This document shows positions 56,464-64,000 of a stretch of DNA of 64,000 nt, piece by piece. The translations under genes and the position numbers were made by a program. The notes below the pieces were generated by a model. The model saw only the letters and a list, made by a program, of their open reading frames with translations. It had not been told where the DNA came from and did no database searches. This stretch comes from Paracoccaceae bacterium (GTDB lineage: Bacteria > Pseudomonadota > Alphaproteobacteria > Rhodobacterales > Rhodobacteraceae), in NCBI GenBank assembly GCA_024742835.1, contig JANSXS010000006.1, forward strand, positions 1 through 64,000, written 5' to 3'. Position 1 is the stretch's first letter; each line of letters opens with the position of its first letter.

Positions 56464-57192
56464 ATGAAACCGATCCTTTGCCTTGCCGCGCTGGCCGCCC
56501 TCACAGCCTGTGCCCCCAGCCTTCCCGAAAGCGGCACGCCAGATACGGGCGCGGGCGTCGGCTTTGGGGATCATCAAAACTATATTGAGTCGCAACGCGC
56601 ACGCGATGCCGCACTTGCCGGCAATCTCCTGCCCTCCGCCGGTGTTATTTCCGATGAACCCGCCGTCACAGGCGATAACGGTTCCGCCGATCTGGCCGCA
56701 GAGGCAACAGCCCGGCTGAACGAAACGCGCGCCAATTCCGGCGACGCGGTGCTGGATGCCAGCCCCGCCAATCCAACGCCGCAAACGGTAACGACCGCGA
56801 CCGGCATCTCGGACGAGAATGATTTCGACGCCGTGGGCGACGCGCGCACGATTGACGATGACGCCGCATTGATCGCCCGCAATCGCGCCCAGTATCAGGT
56901 GGTTCAGCCCACCGCCCTGCCCTCTCGCGGCGGATCGAGCGACCCTAATATCGTGGCCTATGCGCTCTCCACCCAGCACCCTGTCGGCACCCGGCTCCAT
57001 AGCCGTGTCGGCATCAACAAAGAGGCCAAGGCGCAACGCGCCTGTGCCAACTACGCCTCGCCGGATCAGGCGCAGATCGCGTTTCTTGAAAAGGGCGGCC
57101 CACAGCGCGATCGGCTTGGGCTTGATCCCGATGGTGACGGCTATGCCTGCGGCTGGGATCCGGAGTCCTTTCGCGCGGCGGTGCGCGGATAG
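56464..57192 (+). CDS. Lipoprotein with C-terminal excalibur calcium-binding motif
   Basis: A 242-residue lipoprotein. The lipobox is LAALTAC (Cys at about residue 16), followed by a low-complexity Ala/Asp/Pro-rich region. The C-terminal domain has two Cys and DPDGDGYACGWDP, the excalibur-type DxDxDGxxC motif that binds calcium extracellularly. It is probably outer-membrane anchored. It lies between gatA and a peptidoglycan amidase gene, 9 bp before the latter. Confidence 0.87.
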   Translation: MKPILCLAALAALTACAPSLPESGTPDTGAGVGFGDHQNYIESQRARDAALAGNLLPSAGVISDEPAVTGDNGSADLAAEATARLNETRANSGDAVLDASPANPTPQTVTTATGISDENDFDAVGDARTIDDDAALIARNRAQYQVVQPTALPSRGGSSDPNIVAYALSTQHPVGTRLHSRVGINKEAKAQRACANYASPDQAQIAFLEKGGPQRDRLGLDPDGDGYACGWDPESFRAAVRG

Positions 57193-57201
57193 GCCCCGTG
57201 C

Positions 57202-57882
57202 ATGGGGTCCGTGTGGCATCCTTCTCCCAATTTCGGTCCACGCCGGAACGGTGCCCGCCCGGACATGGTCGTGCTGCACCACACCGCAATGCAAAGCTGC
57301 GGCGCGGCGCGGGACCGGCTTTGTTGCCCGGAAGCCCAGGTATCGGCGCATTACCTGATGTCCGAAACCGGCGAGACCCTGCATATGGTGGCCGAGGACA
57401 TGCGCGCATGGCATGGCGGCGCGGGCCGCTGGGGCGCTGTGGAGGATGTCAATTCCCACTCCATCGGGATCGAGCTGGCCAATACCGGCACGCATCCCTA
57501 CCCAGAGCCGCAGATGCGCGCGCTTGAAACGCTTCTGCGCGGCATCCTGCACCGGCACGCGATCTCGCCCGAACGTGTGATCGCCCATTCCGACATGGCC
57601 CCCGACCGCAAATCGGATCCCGGCGCGCGCTTTGACTGGGCGCGGCTGGCGCGGGCGGGGCTGTCCGTGTGGCCAACACCCGACGCCACGGCCACGGGCC
57701 GGTTCGACACCCATGCCAAAGCCTTTGGCTATACCGCCGGCGTGACACCCGCCGTGCGGCTGGCCGCGTTCCGGCTGCGCTTCCGCCCCTGGGCGTCGGG
57801 CCCACAGGATGCCACCGATCTTGCGCTCATTGCCGATCTCGCGCGTCGGTTCCCCGTTGACCGCGGCTGCACGAACGCCTAG
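57202..57882 (+). CDS. N-acetylmuramoyl-L-alanine amidase (AmiD-like, Amidase_2)
   Basis: A 226-residue zinc amidase. Zinc ligands are the His pair in VVLHHTAMQS and His/Asp in VIAHSDMAPDRKSDPG; NSHSIGIELANTG is the conserved central strand. No signal peptide is evident, so a cytoplasmic role in muropeptide recycling (AmpD-like) is possible. The stop lies just before rnpB. Confidence 0.92.
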   Translation: MGSVWHPSPNFGPRRNGARPDMVVLHHTAMQSCGAARDRLCCPEAQVSAHYLMSETGETLHMVAEDMRAWHGGAGRWGAVEDVNSHSIGIELANTGTHPYPEPQMRALETLLRGILHRHAISPERVIAHSDMAPDRKSDPGARFDWARLARAGLSVWPTPDATATGRFDTHAKAFGYTAGVTPAVRLAAFRLRFRPWASGPQDATDLALIADLARRFPVDRGCTNA

Positions 57883-57888
57883 GTGCAA

Positions 57889-58290
57889 TGGGCGCGGAGG
57901 GCCGGATGGCCGCCTGCGGTCCGCCTTGCGCGGATCGCCGGGAGGAAAGTCCGGACTCCACAAGGCAACGGTGCCGGGTAACGCCCGGCCGGGGCAACCC
58001 GAGGGAAAGCGCCACAGAAAACAGACCGCTCCTGCGGTTCGCTGACGCGGATCACGTGAGTAAGGGTGAAACGGTGGGGTAAGAGCCCACCGCGGGACGG
58101 GCAACCGGACCGGCACGGCAAGCCCCACCGGGAGCAATGCCGAATAGGGATCGCACAGGGGCCGCCTTGGCCCGCGATCCGGGTAGGCAGCTAGAGCGTG
58201 CGGGCAACCGTACGCGCAGATGAATGGTCATCCACGGGACGCGCCCTGCGCTCCCTGGACAAAATCCGGCTTACAGGCCCTCCGCGCATA
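57889..58290 (+). ncRNA. rnpB: RNase P RNA (bacterial type A)
   Basis: The catalytic RNA of RNase P. GAGGAAAGTCCGGACTCC (57942-57959) is the universal P4 5' strand; further conserved parts are GGGTAAGAGCCCACCGC (58077-58093) and AGATGAATGGTC (58219-58230, P4 3' strand). The ends pair as P1: GCGCGGAGGG (57892-57901) with CCCTCCGCGC (58278-58287). Boundaries are set from P1 and are accurate to a few bases. It starts 7 bp after the amidase stop. Confidence 0.96.
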
Positions 58291-58678
58291 TCATGGGGTT
58301 TTGTTGGTGGGTGCGGGACATTGGTAAATGCTGTTGCAGCGTACTTGACGCGTCTCGCGAAAAACCTGACGCAAATATTGCGTGAAACGCAGTGCTCCGC
58401 CCCATCGCTCCACGCCTTCCGGCTTTCATAGACGCCTGAGGTTAAGGGCGGAACGCTTTACGACCACAACGTAGCTCGTTTTGCTGACAATCAGTCAGAC
58501 ATTCTTAAAACGTTCCGCCTTTAACGTGAGACATCAGCGAAAGGCGGAACGCGTGCAACGACTGGACGGAGTAGTGCGTTTCTCGAAAATCTGTTATTTA
58601 GGTTTTTCGCCAAACGCTTTAATAACCCGACGCTTCTTGTTCCCGCCCAAAGACTTTTTCACATGGCCGGTTATGCAC
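58291..58678. other. Non-coding interval between rnpB and the restriction islet
   Basis: This 388-bp stretch contains no supportable gene. It holds three copies of a GGCGGAACG-type element: 58442-58455 (plus), 58511-58524 (minus, one mismatch) and 58540-58551 (plus). The last two form the terminator of the restriction operon. Base composition is visibly more AT-rich than the core genes. Confidence 0.6.
58511..58551 (-). terminator. Terminator of the restriction-modification operon
   Basis: A 12-bp perfect stem (58511-58522 with 58540-58551) and a 17-base loop. On the minus strand it is followed by TTTTAAG. It lies about 130 bp past the endonuclease stop. The long loop lowers confidence. Confidence 0.6.
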
Positions 58679-59518
58679 TCAAATAACAAGGTCCAAGGGA
58701 AGGTCAGATATGTCCCTAAGGCGCTGCCCTTCAATCATAGTTTCAACCAGTTCAAGGGTTTCCCGGTCCTGCTCGAAAAGTGTTTCGACCAACTCGGGAA
58801 GAGCAAAGTGATAAACGCAATCCATGTCCCCGGTTCCCAGGGCGATGGCCGCGATGCGAGAGGGTGCGGGTTCTGCCGTCACGGCGACGATATGAGGCAA
58901 ACGGCCCTTGCGGTTCCTCACCAAGTTCAGAGCCTCTGACCGAGTGTTCTGGACGCGGTCGGAACGGATGGTCAACTTACAGCTAATCGACGCGTGAAGC
59001 GTGGCACGTGCGCCGTTGGCTGCGCGCAACGCGCTAAGCCGCGCGACAGTATCATCGACAATGAGCTGATCCCGGTTGATGTTGGCATCCGGTTCTGGTT
59101 GACGCAAAACAACGATGTCCGGTTTGATCAGGTAATCTGTCCCGATGAGGGTCCTCAGCTCCTTGTTTTTCAGTGCAAGTGAGCGGAGTTCGTCGAGGTG
59201 GCCGTATTGATCGAACCGCGAGATTGCTTGCCCCTTTTCGACAGCGAAAGTTCCGGGGCGCAGATGAAGCAGTTCGTGGAAGCATGAGGCAATAAAGTTC
59301 TGGATTGCAGTCTCAAACATCGCGCCAGAGGTCTGACCCGCAGGCTTTTCAGCACGGCTCTTCGTGGCACCGATCTTCGCAACTAGGGCCGTCGCGATTT
59401 CCCGGCTGGGACGGTTCGAAACATCGGCGATAGACGGTATCCCTTTCGTCTCCGTGATCGGTCCTGCCAGACATTCGGCGTGGAACTTGCGACGGGCTTC
59501 AAGCAACCAAGGGAGCAT
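58679..59518 (-). CDS. NgoMIV-family type II restriction endonuclease
   Basis: A 279-residue protein closely resembling NgoMIV of Neisseria, which cuts GCCGGC. The segments HASISCKLTIRSDRVQN, RSEALNLVRNRKGRLPHIV, VTAEPAPSRI and DISDLPLDL correspond to NgoMIV. The catalytic residues are expected at Glu69, Asp134 (IKPDIVV), Lys181 (SCK) and Glu195, matching NgoMIV Glu70, Asp140, Lys187 and Glu201 with a constant offset after the first. ATG at 59518 shares one base with the methyltransferase stop (TGATG). The target site GCCGGC is inferred. Confidence 0.92.
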   Translation of the reverse strand: MLPWLLEARRKFHAECLAGPITETKGIPSIADVSNRPSREIATALVAKIGATKSRAEKPAGQTSGAMFETAIQNFIASCFHELLHLRPGTFAVEKGQAISRFDQYGHLDELRSLALKNKELRTLIGTDYLIKPDIVVLRQPEPDANINRDQLIVDDTVARLSALRAANGARATLHASISCKLTIRSDRVQNTRSEALNLVRNRKGRLPHIVAVTAEPAPSRIAAIALGTGDMDCVYHFALPELVETLFEQDRETLELVETMIEGQRLRDISDLPLDLVI

Positions 59519-60489
59519 CACGCCACCGCATAAAGACGGCGTGCCGCGATAGCCCGACGCAGATTCTGTGCAACCGCCCGTGCCACCGGGGGTGGGAAAG
59601 CATTTCCGACTTGGCGATATGCCGCAGTTTTGCGACCTGCGAACTCCCAGTCATCCGGGAAGCCTTGCAGGCGGGCCACCATGCGCACTGTAAGCCGCGG
59701 CATTCCCTCGAAGCCCGGTTCAGGGGCCTCTTCGGCAATGGTCTTGCCGTTCACCCCGAGGGAGGCCCACGCGCGCTTAGCACGAGTTGGACCAAGGTCA
59801 GGGCCACCGTGCTTCTTGGAGCCGCCAACGATGGTCGGAGCAATCTCATCCGCCTGAGCAGCCCATTTATCGATGCCTTCCCAGCCATTTGCTCCCATGA
59901 GGTCGCGCAGCCGTTCTCCCACGGTCGGAGGCCGCATGTCGTGGCCCTTGGGCCACTCGAACTTGTCCGCGTAATTGTCATGCACAGCGACAATCACGAC
60001 GCGGGGCCGAAGCTGCGACACGCCAAAATCAGATGCGTTATACAGGTGCCATTCGGCGAAGGTGTAGCCCAAGGCCTTCAATTGGGCTTTCAGCTCTTGC
60101 CGGTAGTCGAGGAACACTGCATCCAAGAAGCCCCGGACGTTTTCCAGCATCACGGCCTTCGGGCGCACTTCATCCACGACATTGATCGCGGCAGGGAACA
60201 GGTCGCGCTCATCGGCAGCGCCCAGTTGTTTACCTGCTTTTGAGAATGGTGGGCAAGGGACGCCGCCCGCGACCAAATCGACCCCGGCATAGGGACGAGC
60301 ATCAAAATGGTTCAGATCCGACTGCGTACCCTCAAGGACGTTCCAACACATGCGGTTGAGGTTAAGGGTTTTTCGGCACCAGTCGTCCACTTCTACACAG
60401 GCTTGATGCGCGAAACCAGCTTGCTCGATGCCCAGCGCCTGACCACCTGCACCCGCACACAGTTCCAAAGATGTGAGGTTGCCCCGCAT
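59518..60489 (-). CDS. DNA (cytosine-5) methyltransferase of the NgoMIV-type system
   Basis: A 323-residue m5C methyltransferase. Motif I is ELCAGAGGQALGIEQAGF, motif IV GGVPCPPFSKAG with the catalytic Cys, motif VI ENVRGF, motif VIII QLRPRVVIVA and motif X RQVGNAFPPPVARA. A short target-recognition region lies between VIII and IX. It should protect the endonuclease site by cytosine methylation. It is upstream of and coupled to the endonuclease gene, so methylation is made first. Lower GC than its neighbours suggests acquisition. Confidence 0.94.
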   Translation of the reverse strand: MRGNLTSLELCAGAGGQALGIEQAGFAHQACVEVDDWCRKTLNLNRMCWNVLEGTQSDLNHFDARPYAGVDLVAGGVPCPPFSKAGKQLGAADERDLFPAAINVVDEVRPKAVMLENVRGFLDAVFLDYRQELKAQLKALGYTFAEWHLYNASDFGVSQLRPRVVIVAVHDNYADKFEWPKGHDMRPPTVGERLRDLMGANGWEGIDKWAAQADEIAPTIVGGSKKHGGPDLGPTRAKRAWASLGVNGKTIAEEAPEPGFEGMPRLTVRMVARLQGFPDDWEFAGRKTAAYRQVGNAFPPPVARAVAQNLRRAIAARRLYAVA

Positions 60490-60791
60490 TTCGTGCCTCT
60501 CGTAAAATTATCTACGATATACAGCGTGAAAACGAACAAAATGTCAACGCGCACAGGTCAGCATGTGCCTTGACTTATGCACATCGCGTGGTCGATCACA
60601 CCGCACGTGCAGGGCCATGCGTGGGTCTTCAAAAGGACAGATAGGAGGAGAATTTCGCGGATCGTTGCACGCCTGGCAATTATAAACTGGAAGTCAACAT
60701 GTTGGGCCCGCCGCATATGATGCAACGCGATCCGTGAGTTGTGGATTCATGGCAGCCACCAAAACACACTTGTTGCACTCACCACCCCCTC
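60490..60791. other. Intergenic region between the methyltransferase and type I secretion genes
   Basis: This 302-bp interval includes the promoter of the restriction operon (60518-60547). The remainder is AT-richer than average with no supportable gene, tRNA or repeat. No copy of the rnpB 3' end was seen, so no attachment-site duplication marks the islet. Confidence 0.5.
60518..60547 (-). promoter_or_regulatory. Promoter of the restriction-modification operon
   Basis: On the minus strand TTGACA (60547-60542) is followed after 18 bp by TGTATA (60523-60518), 29 bp upstream of the methyltransferase ATG. Confidence 0.55.
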
Positions 60792-62003
60792 TCAAGGCTC
60801 CCGCAGCGCTTCCTGGCTCTTATACAGCGGCTTGAGCAGGTAGCGCAGCACCGTCTTGCCGCCTGTGTGCAGTTCCACCTGTGCCTGCATGCCGGGGCGG
60901 ATCTCGATGCGTTTCTGGCGCTCGGTCAGGCCGCTCATGTCCACCCGCAGGTTGACCTTGTAATGCGGGTCGCCATCCGCAGCCCGCGCGCGGTCGTCCT
61001 TGAACGTGTCGGCGGAAATGAAGCTGACCTCGCCTTTCAACGTGCCGTGAATGGTGTAGTCATAGGCGGTCAGCTTGATCGTCGCCTCCTGTCCGGGGCG
61101 GATATTGGCGATGTTCTCGGGCGGGACGCGGGCCTCCACGAACAGTTCCTCGTCCAGCGGTATGATCTCCAGGATTTCCTGACCGGGGCGCACCACGCCG
61201 CCGATCGTCGTGACCCAGACCTTGTTCACGATACCCCGCATCGGACTTAGCAGGCGGGTGCGGTTCAACTGGTCCTGGCTGGACTTGAGGTTCTGGCGCA
61301 GCGTCGCCAGTTCCTTGAGCGTTTCGGAATAGGCCTCTGCGCGTTCCAGTTCTGTCTTGGTGACGATTTCCTCGTAGCGGTTGGTGGCATCGGCATGAGA
61401 TTTGCGCGCGCGTGTCACCTCGATCTGCGACACGATCTTTTTCTTGAGCAGGTTTTCGAGCAACGCGCGTTCTTCGCCGGCCTGATCCATCACCGCCCTG
61501 GCCCCCTCGCTGCGCTTGACGAAATCCTCTTGCCGCGCGTTCAACAGCGCCTTTTCAGAGGCGACCATCTCGGGGCTGCGCTGCGCCAGTGCCTCGGGGA
61601 CGGCGAAATCATATTGCCCGGCCAGTTCCGCCTCCAGCCGCAGGCGCCGGATCTCTGCCGCAGCGACCTGATCGGCCAGATCCTCGACCGAGGAGCGGAA
61701 CTGCACCCCGCCCAGCCGCGCCAGCACGTCCCCGCGTTCCACCACATCGCCCTCGGCCACGTTGAGTTCCGCGAGGATGCCGCCTTCGAGGTTCTGCACG
61801 ATCTGTGGCCGCGAGGACGAGATGAACGCCCCTTCGGCGCGCACGATCTCGTCGATCCACGCAAAGGCCGCCCAAAGGATGAACAGCCAGACCGTGATCG
61901 CGCATAGCCAGATTGTCAGGCTCGGGCCGCGCAGCCGCGCGTTCAACTGTCCGGCCAGCGACGTGCCCCCCTGCACCCCGTTGCCTGTCCCCGCCATGCT
62001 CAT
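60792..62003 (-). CDS. HlyD-family type I secretion periplasmic adaptor
   Basis: A 403-residue membrane-fusion protein. One N-terminal membrane helix (ITVWLFILWAAFAWIDEIVR) is followed by the lipoyl-like domain (PQIVQNLEGGILAELNVAEGD), a long coiled-coil hairpin (about residues 115-260) and the C-terminal beta domain with IRPGMQAQVELHTGGKTVLRYLL. It links the ABC exporter to an outer-membrane TolC. The start overlaps the ABC gene stop by 4 bp (ATGA); a second ATG two codons later is also possible. Confidence 0.94.
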   Translation of the reverse strand: MSMAGTGNGVQGGTSLAGQLNARLRGPSLTIWLCAITVWLFILWAAFAWIDEIVRAEGAFISSSRPQIVQNLEGGILAELNVAEGDVVERGDVLARLGGVQFRSSVEDLADQVAAAEIRRLRLEAELAGQYDFAVPEALAQRSPEMVASEKALLNARQEDFVKRSEGARAVMDQAGEERALLENLLKKKIVSQIEVTRARKSHADATNRYEEIVTKTELERAEAYSETLKELATLRQNLKSSQDQLNRTRLLSPMRGIVNKVWVTTIGGVVRPGQEILEIIPLDEELFVEARVPPENIANIRPGQEATIKLTAYDYTIHGTLKGEVSFISADTFKDDRARAADGDPHYKVNLRVDMSGLTERQKRIEIRPGMQAQVELHTGGKTVLRYLLKPLYKSQEALREP

Positions 62004-64000
62004 GCCCGTCCCCCTTGCGCGAGATGCGCCAGCACCTGATCGCGCGGGCCGTCCACGGTCATCCGACCGGCCTGAAGGATCAAGGTGCGGTCCGTCAGCT
62101 CCAGGATCGGCACGCGGTGCGTGGCGATCACCGCCGTTCGCCCCTCAAGCCATGTGCCCAGACGGCTGACGATGGTCCGCTCCAGCGTCTGGTCCAGCGC
62201 CGCTGTCGGCTCGTCCAGCAGGCAGACCGGGGGATCCTGCAACCACAGCCGCGCCCAGCCGATGGATTGCCTCTGCCCCTGGCTCAGCCCTTGGCCCCCG
62301 TCAAGAATTTCAAGCTCCAGCCCCTTGGGATGGGCGCGCACGAATTGCCCCAGCCCGGCGAAATCCAGCGCCGCCATCAGGCGCGCGTCGTCGCGTTCCA
62401 GCAATGTCAGGTTCAGGTTCTCGCGCAAGCTGCCGGTGAACAGCCGCACATCCTGCCCCAGATAGCCGATCAGCCGACGCAGGTCGCGCGGCTCGATCTG
62501 GCCCATGTCGGTGCCGTCGACCATGACCCGCCCCCGCGCGGGCGCGTAAAGCCCCGAAAGCAGCTTGAGAAAGGTCGACTTGCCCGACCCGTTCACCCCA
62601 AGTACCGCCAGCCGCTGGCCCGGCTTGATCTGCAACGCGGGAATGTCGAGCACAGGCGCGGCCTCATCATCATAGCCGAATTGCGCCTCGCGAAGCTCGA
62701 ACCCACCCTGAAGATTTTCCCGCCGGAGGTAATCGCGGCCGATCTCGGCATCCTGTTTGGCATCGGCAATAGCCTCCATGCCGTCGAGCGCGGATTTTAC
62801 ATTGCTCCAGCGCGCCATCGTGCCCGCAAGCTGCGTCAGCGGGGCAAGCGTGCGGCTGGTCAGGATGCCCACGGCGATGATGGTACCCACGGTGAATTGC
62901 CCGGCGAATACAAGGTAGGTGCCCATGATCACCGCCGCCAGGTAGGTGCCTTGCTGCACCGCCTGGCTCCAGAATGTCAGGGTCGAGGCCAGCTTGCGCT
63001 GATCGCTGGATTTCAGCGCCTGCAAGGTGGTCAATTCGGTCCAGAGCCGGCGAAACCGGTCCTCGGCCCGCTGGGTCTTTAGCGTGTCTAGCTCGAAGAT
63101 CGCCTCGTGCAGCAGGCGCGAGGATTTGGCCGACGCGCCCTGCGCCTCGCGTGTCAGACGGATCATGCGGCGTTGCAGGAAAAACCCCGGCAGCACCATC
63201 AGGACACCACCAAGGATCAGCACCCAGACAACCGGCCCCGCGATGGAGGCAACCAGAAGCAGGAACACGAAGATGAACGGCACATCCGCCAGCGTGCCCA
63301 CGGTCGACGCAGTAAAGAATTCGCGTACCGAGCCGAATTCGCGCATCGCCGAGAAAAGCTGGCTTGGCTGGCGGCCCGCGATATCAGAGCGCATACCCAG
63401 AACACGGTCCATCAGCAGCCGCTGAACCCCCAGTTCGATCTGTCTGCCCGCGCCATCCATCAGCCGCGAGCGCGCGATCTTGATAAACGCCTCCATCATC
63501 AGCGCCAACGCGGCCCCCGCGGCCAGCACCCACAATGTGGCTTCGGACTGGTGCGGGATCACCCGATCATAGACCTGCAAGGCAAACAGCGCCACCGAGA
63601 CGGCCAACAGGTTCGCTACGAAACTTCCAAGCGTGATTTCGGCGATATGGCGACGGAACTGCGCGAACTGGCCCCAGAACCAGTGCGGTGCCGCCTCTTC
63701 GGCCACATGCGCCTTGGAAATCTGTTTGAGCGGGGCCTCCGCGCGCACCACAAGCCCTGTAAAGACAGGTTCGAATTCGCCGATGGGCACCTGCGCGCGG
63801 TGATCTGTGCAGGTGGCGTCATAGATGGTCAATTCGCCCCGCGACTGCCCCAGAACCAGCACGTATTGACCACTGGTCATCTGCGCCAGCGACGGCCACA
63901 TGTCGGGTGCCAGATGCGCCACGCTTTCCACTTCGGTCAACAGCCCGACCGCCGCCAGCCCATCGGCCAGTGCCTGCGGTTGTGGCTGATCCTGCGGGCC
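62000..64000 (-). CDS. Type I secretion ABC transporter (partial, runs off the window)
   Basis: At least 666 residues of an exporter-type ABC protein, open to the window edge. The visible N-terminal part (QYVLVLGQSRGELTIYDATC) looks like a C39-peptidase-like domain. It is followed by six membrane helices (about 62800-63620) and a nucleotide-binding domain with Walker A (GVNGSGKST), signature LSQGQRQ and Walker B (VCLLDEPTA). It pairs with the HlyD-type adaptor to secrete unfolded, probably RTX-type proteins. The N-terminus and the substrate gene are outside or not recognised. Confidence 0.94.
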   Translation of the reverse strand, partial: GPQDQPQPQALADGLAAVGLLTEVESVAHLAPDMWPSLAQMTSGQYVLVLGQSRGELTIYDATCTDHRAQVPIGEFEPVFTGLVVRAEAPLKQISKAHVAEEAAPHWFWGQFAQFRRHIAEITLGSFVANLLAVSVALFALQVYDRVIPHQSEATLWVLAAGAALALMMEAFIKIARSRLMDGAGRQIELGVQRLLMDRVLGMRSDIAGRQPSQLFSAMREFGSVREFFTASTVGTLADVPFIFVFLLLVASIAGPVVWVLILGGVLMVLPGFFLQRRMIRLTREAQGASAKSSRLLHEAIFELDTLKTQRAEDRFRRLWTELTTLQALKSSDQRKLASTLTFWSQAVQQGTYLAAVIMGTYLVFAGQFTVGTIIAVGILTSRTLAPLTQLAGTMARWSNVKSALDGMEAIADAKQDAEIGRDYLRRENLQGGFELREAQFGYDDEAAPVLDIPALQIKPGQRLAVLGVNGSGKSTFLKLLSGLYAPARGRVMVDGTDMGQIEPRDLRRLIGYLGQDVRLFTGSLRENLNLTLLERDDARLMAALDFAGLGQFVRAHPKGLELEILDGGQGLSQGQRQSIGWARLWLQDPPVCLLDEPTAALDQTLERTIVSRLGTWLEGRTAVIATHRVPILELTDRTLILQAGRMTVDGPRDQVLAHLAQGGRA

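Noticed and set aside
55549-58137. An 862-codon open frame on the minus strand
   Set aside because: It lies opposite gatA, the excalibur lipoprotein, the amidase and rnpB, which all have clear family motifs. Its translation is Arg/Gly/His-rich low-complexity sequence typical of antisense frames in GC-rich DNA.
58442-58551. A CRISPR-like repeat group
   Set aside because: Only three short copies in mixed orientation with unequal spacing, and no cas genes.
58278-60791. An integrative element with attachment sites at the rnpB 3' end
   Set aside because: No integrase and no second copy of the rnpB end was found across the islet.

Overview
The window looks like a chromosomal segment of a marine-type alphaproteobacterium of the Rhodobacteraceae (Roseobacter group). 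This is inferred from the high-GC codon use, the phaZ / phaC-phaP-phaR arrangement, a bacterial NDUFA12, a long FolB protein next to FolP, the accB-accC-aat-DUF2155 order, and a clpP-clpX pair close to ctaD. No transposase, prophage, CRISPR array or tRNA gene was recognised by eye. One RNA gene, rnpB, is clear.

Layout. 1-5.2 kb: the end of an unidentified gene, a glutamine-synthetase-family enzyme and a PuuB-like oxidase (gamma-glutamyl amine catabolism), a DegT-family aminotransferase behind two palindromic operators, and a LysR regulator. 5.2-9.8 kb: polyhydroxybutyrate (PHB) cluster with PhaR operator sites. 9.8-15.6 kb: two alpha/beta hydrolases, an MFS transporter, small proteins and thrS. 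15.9-18.4 kb: a bufferin (copper-buffering RiPP) operon bufA1-bufB-bufC-doxX, with hairpins on both sides of the precursor gene. 18.4-21 kb: ArsC-like protein, cold-shock protein, a secreted Cys/His-rich protein, folA-thyA. 21.2-23.7 kb: a TbpB-like lipoprotein translationally coupled to a Slam-type outer-membrane protein. 23.7-36.3 kb: mostly core genes (glyoxalase, SdhE, aspartate aminotransferase, accBC, aat, MlaD-like protein, NDUFA12, clpXP, ctaD).

36.4-57.9 kb: an OxyR-like regulator, FolB-fusion and folP, ilvC with two divergent Lrp regulators, a secreted protein with a PhaR-like site upstream, a ubiquinone-type hydroxylase, a GspE-N/GT2 glycosyltransferase, carA, YqeY, a GlxA-type regulator, RluB-type synthase, tadA, a ceramidase-like protein, gatCA, an excalibur lipoprotein and an amidase. 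57.9-58.3 kb: rnpB. 58.5-60.5 kb: an NgoMIV-type restriction-modification pair, the clearest acquired islet. 60.8-64 kb: type I secretion adaptor and ABC transporter, the latter cut by the window end.

The most interesting parts are the bufferin operon, the Slam/lipoprotein pair, the restriction-modification islet beside rnpB, and a 16-bp exact copy of the phaP operator in front of an uncharacterised secreted protein, which suggests a PhaR regulon extending beyond PHB genes.
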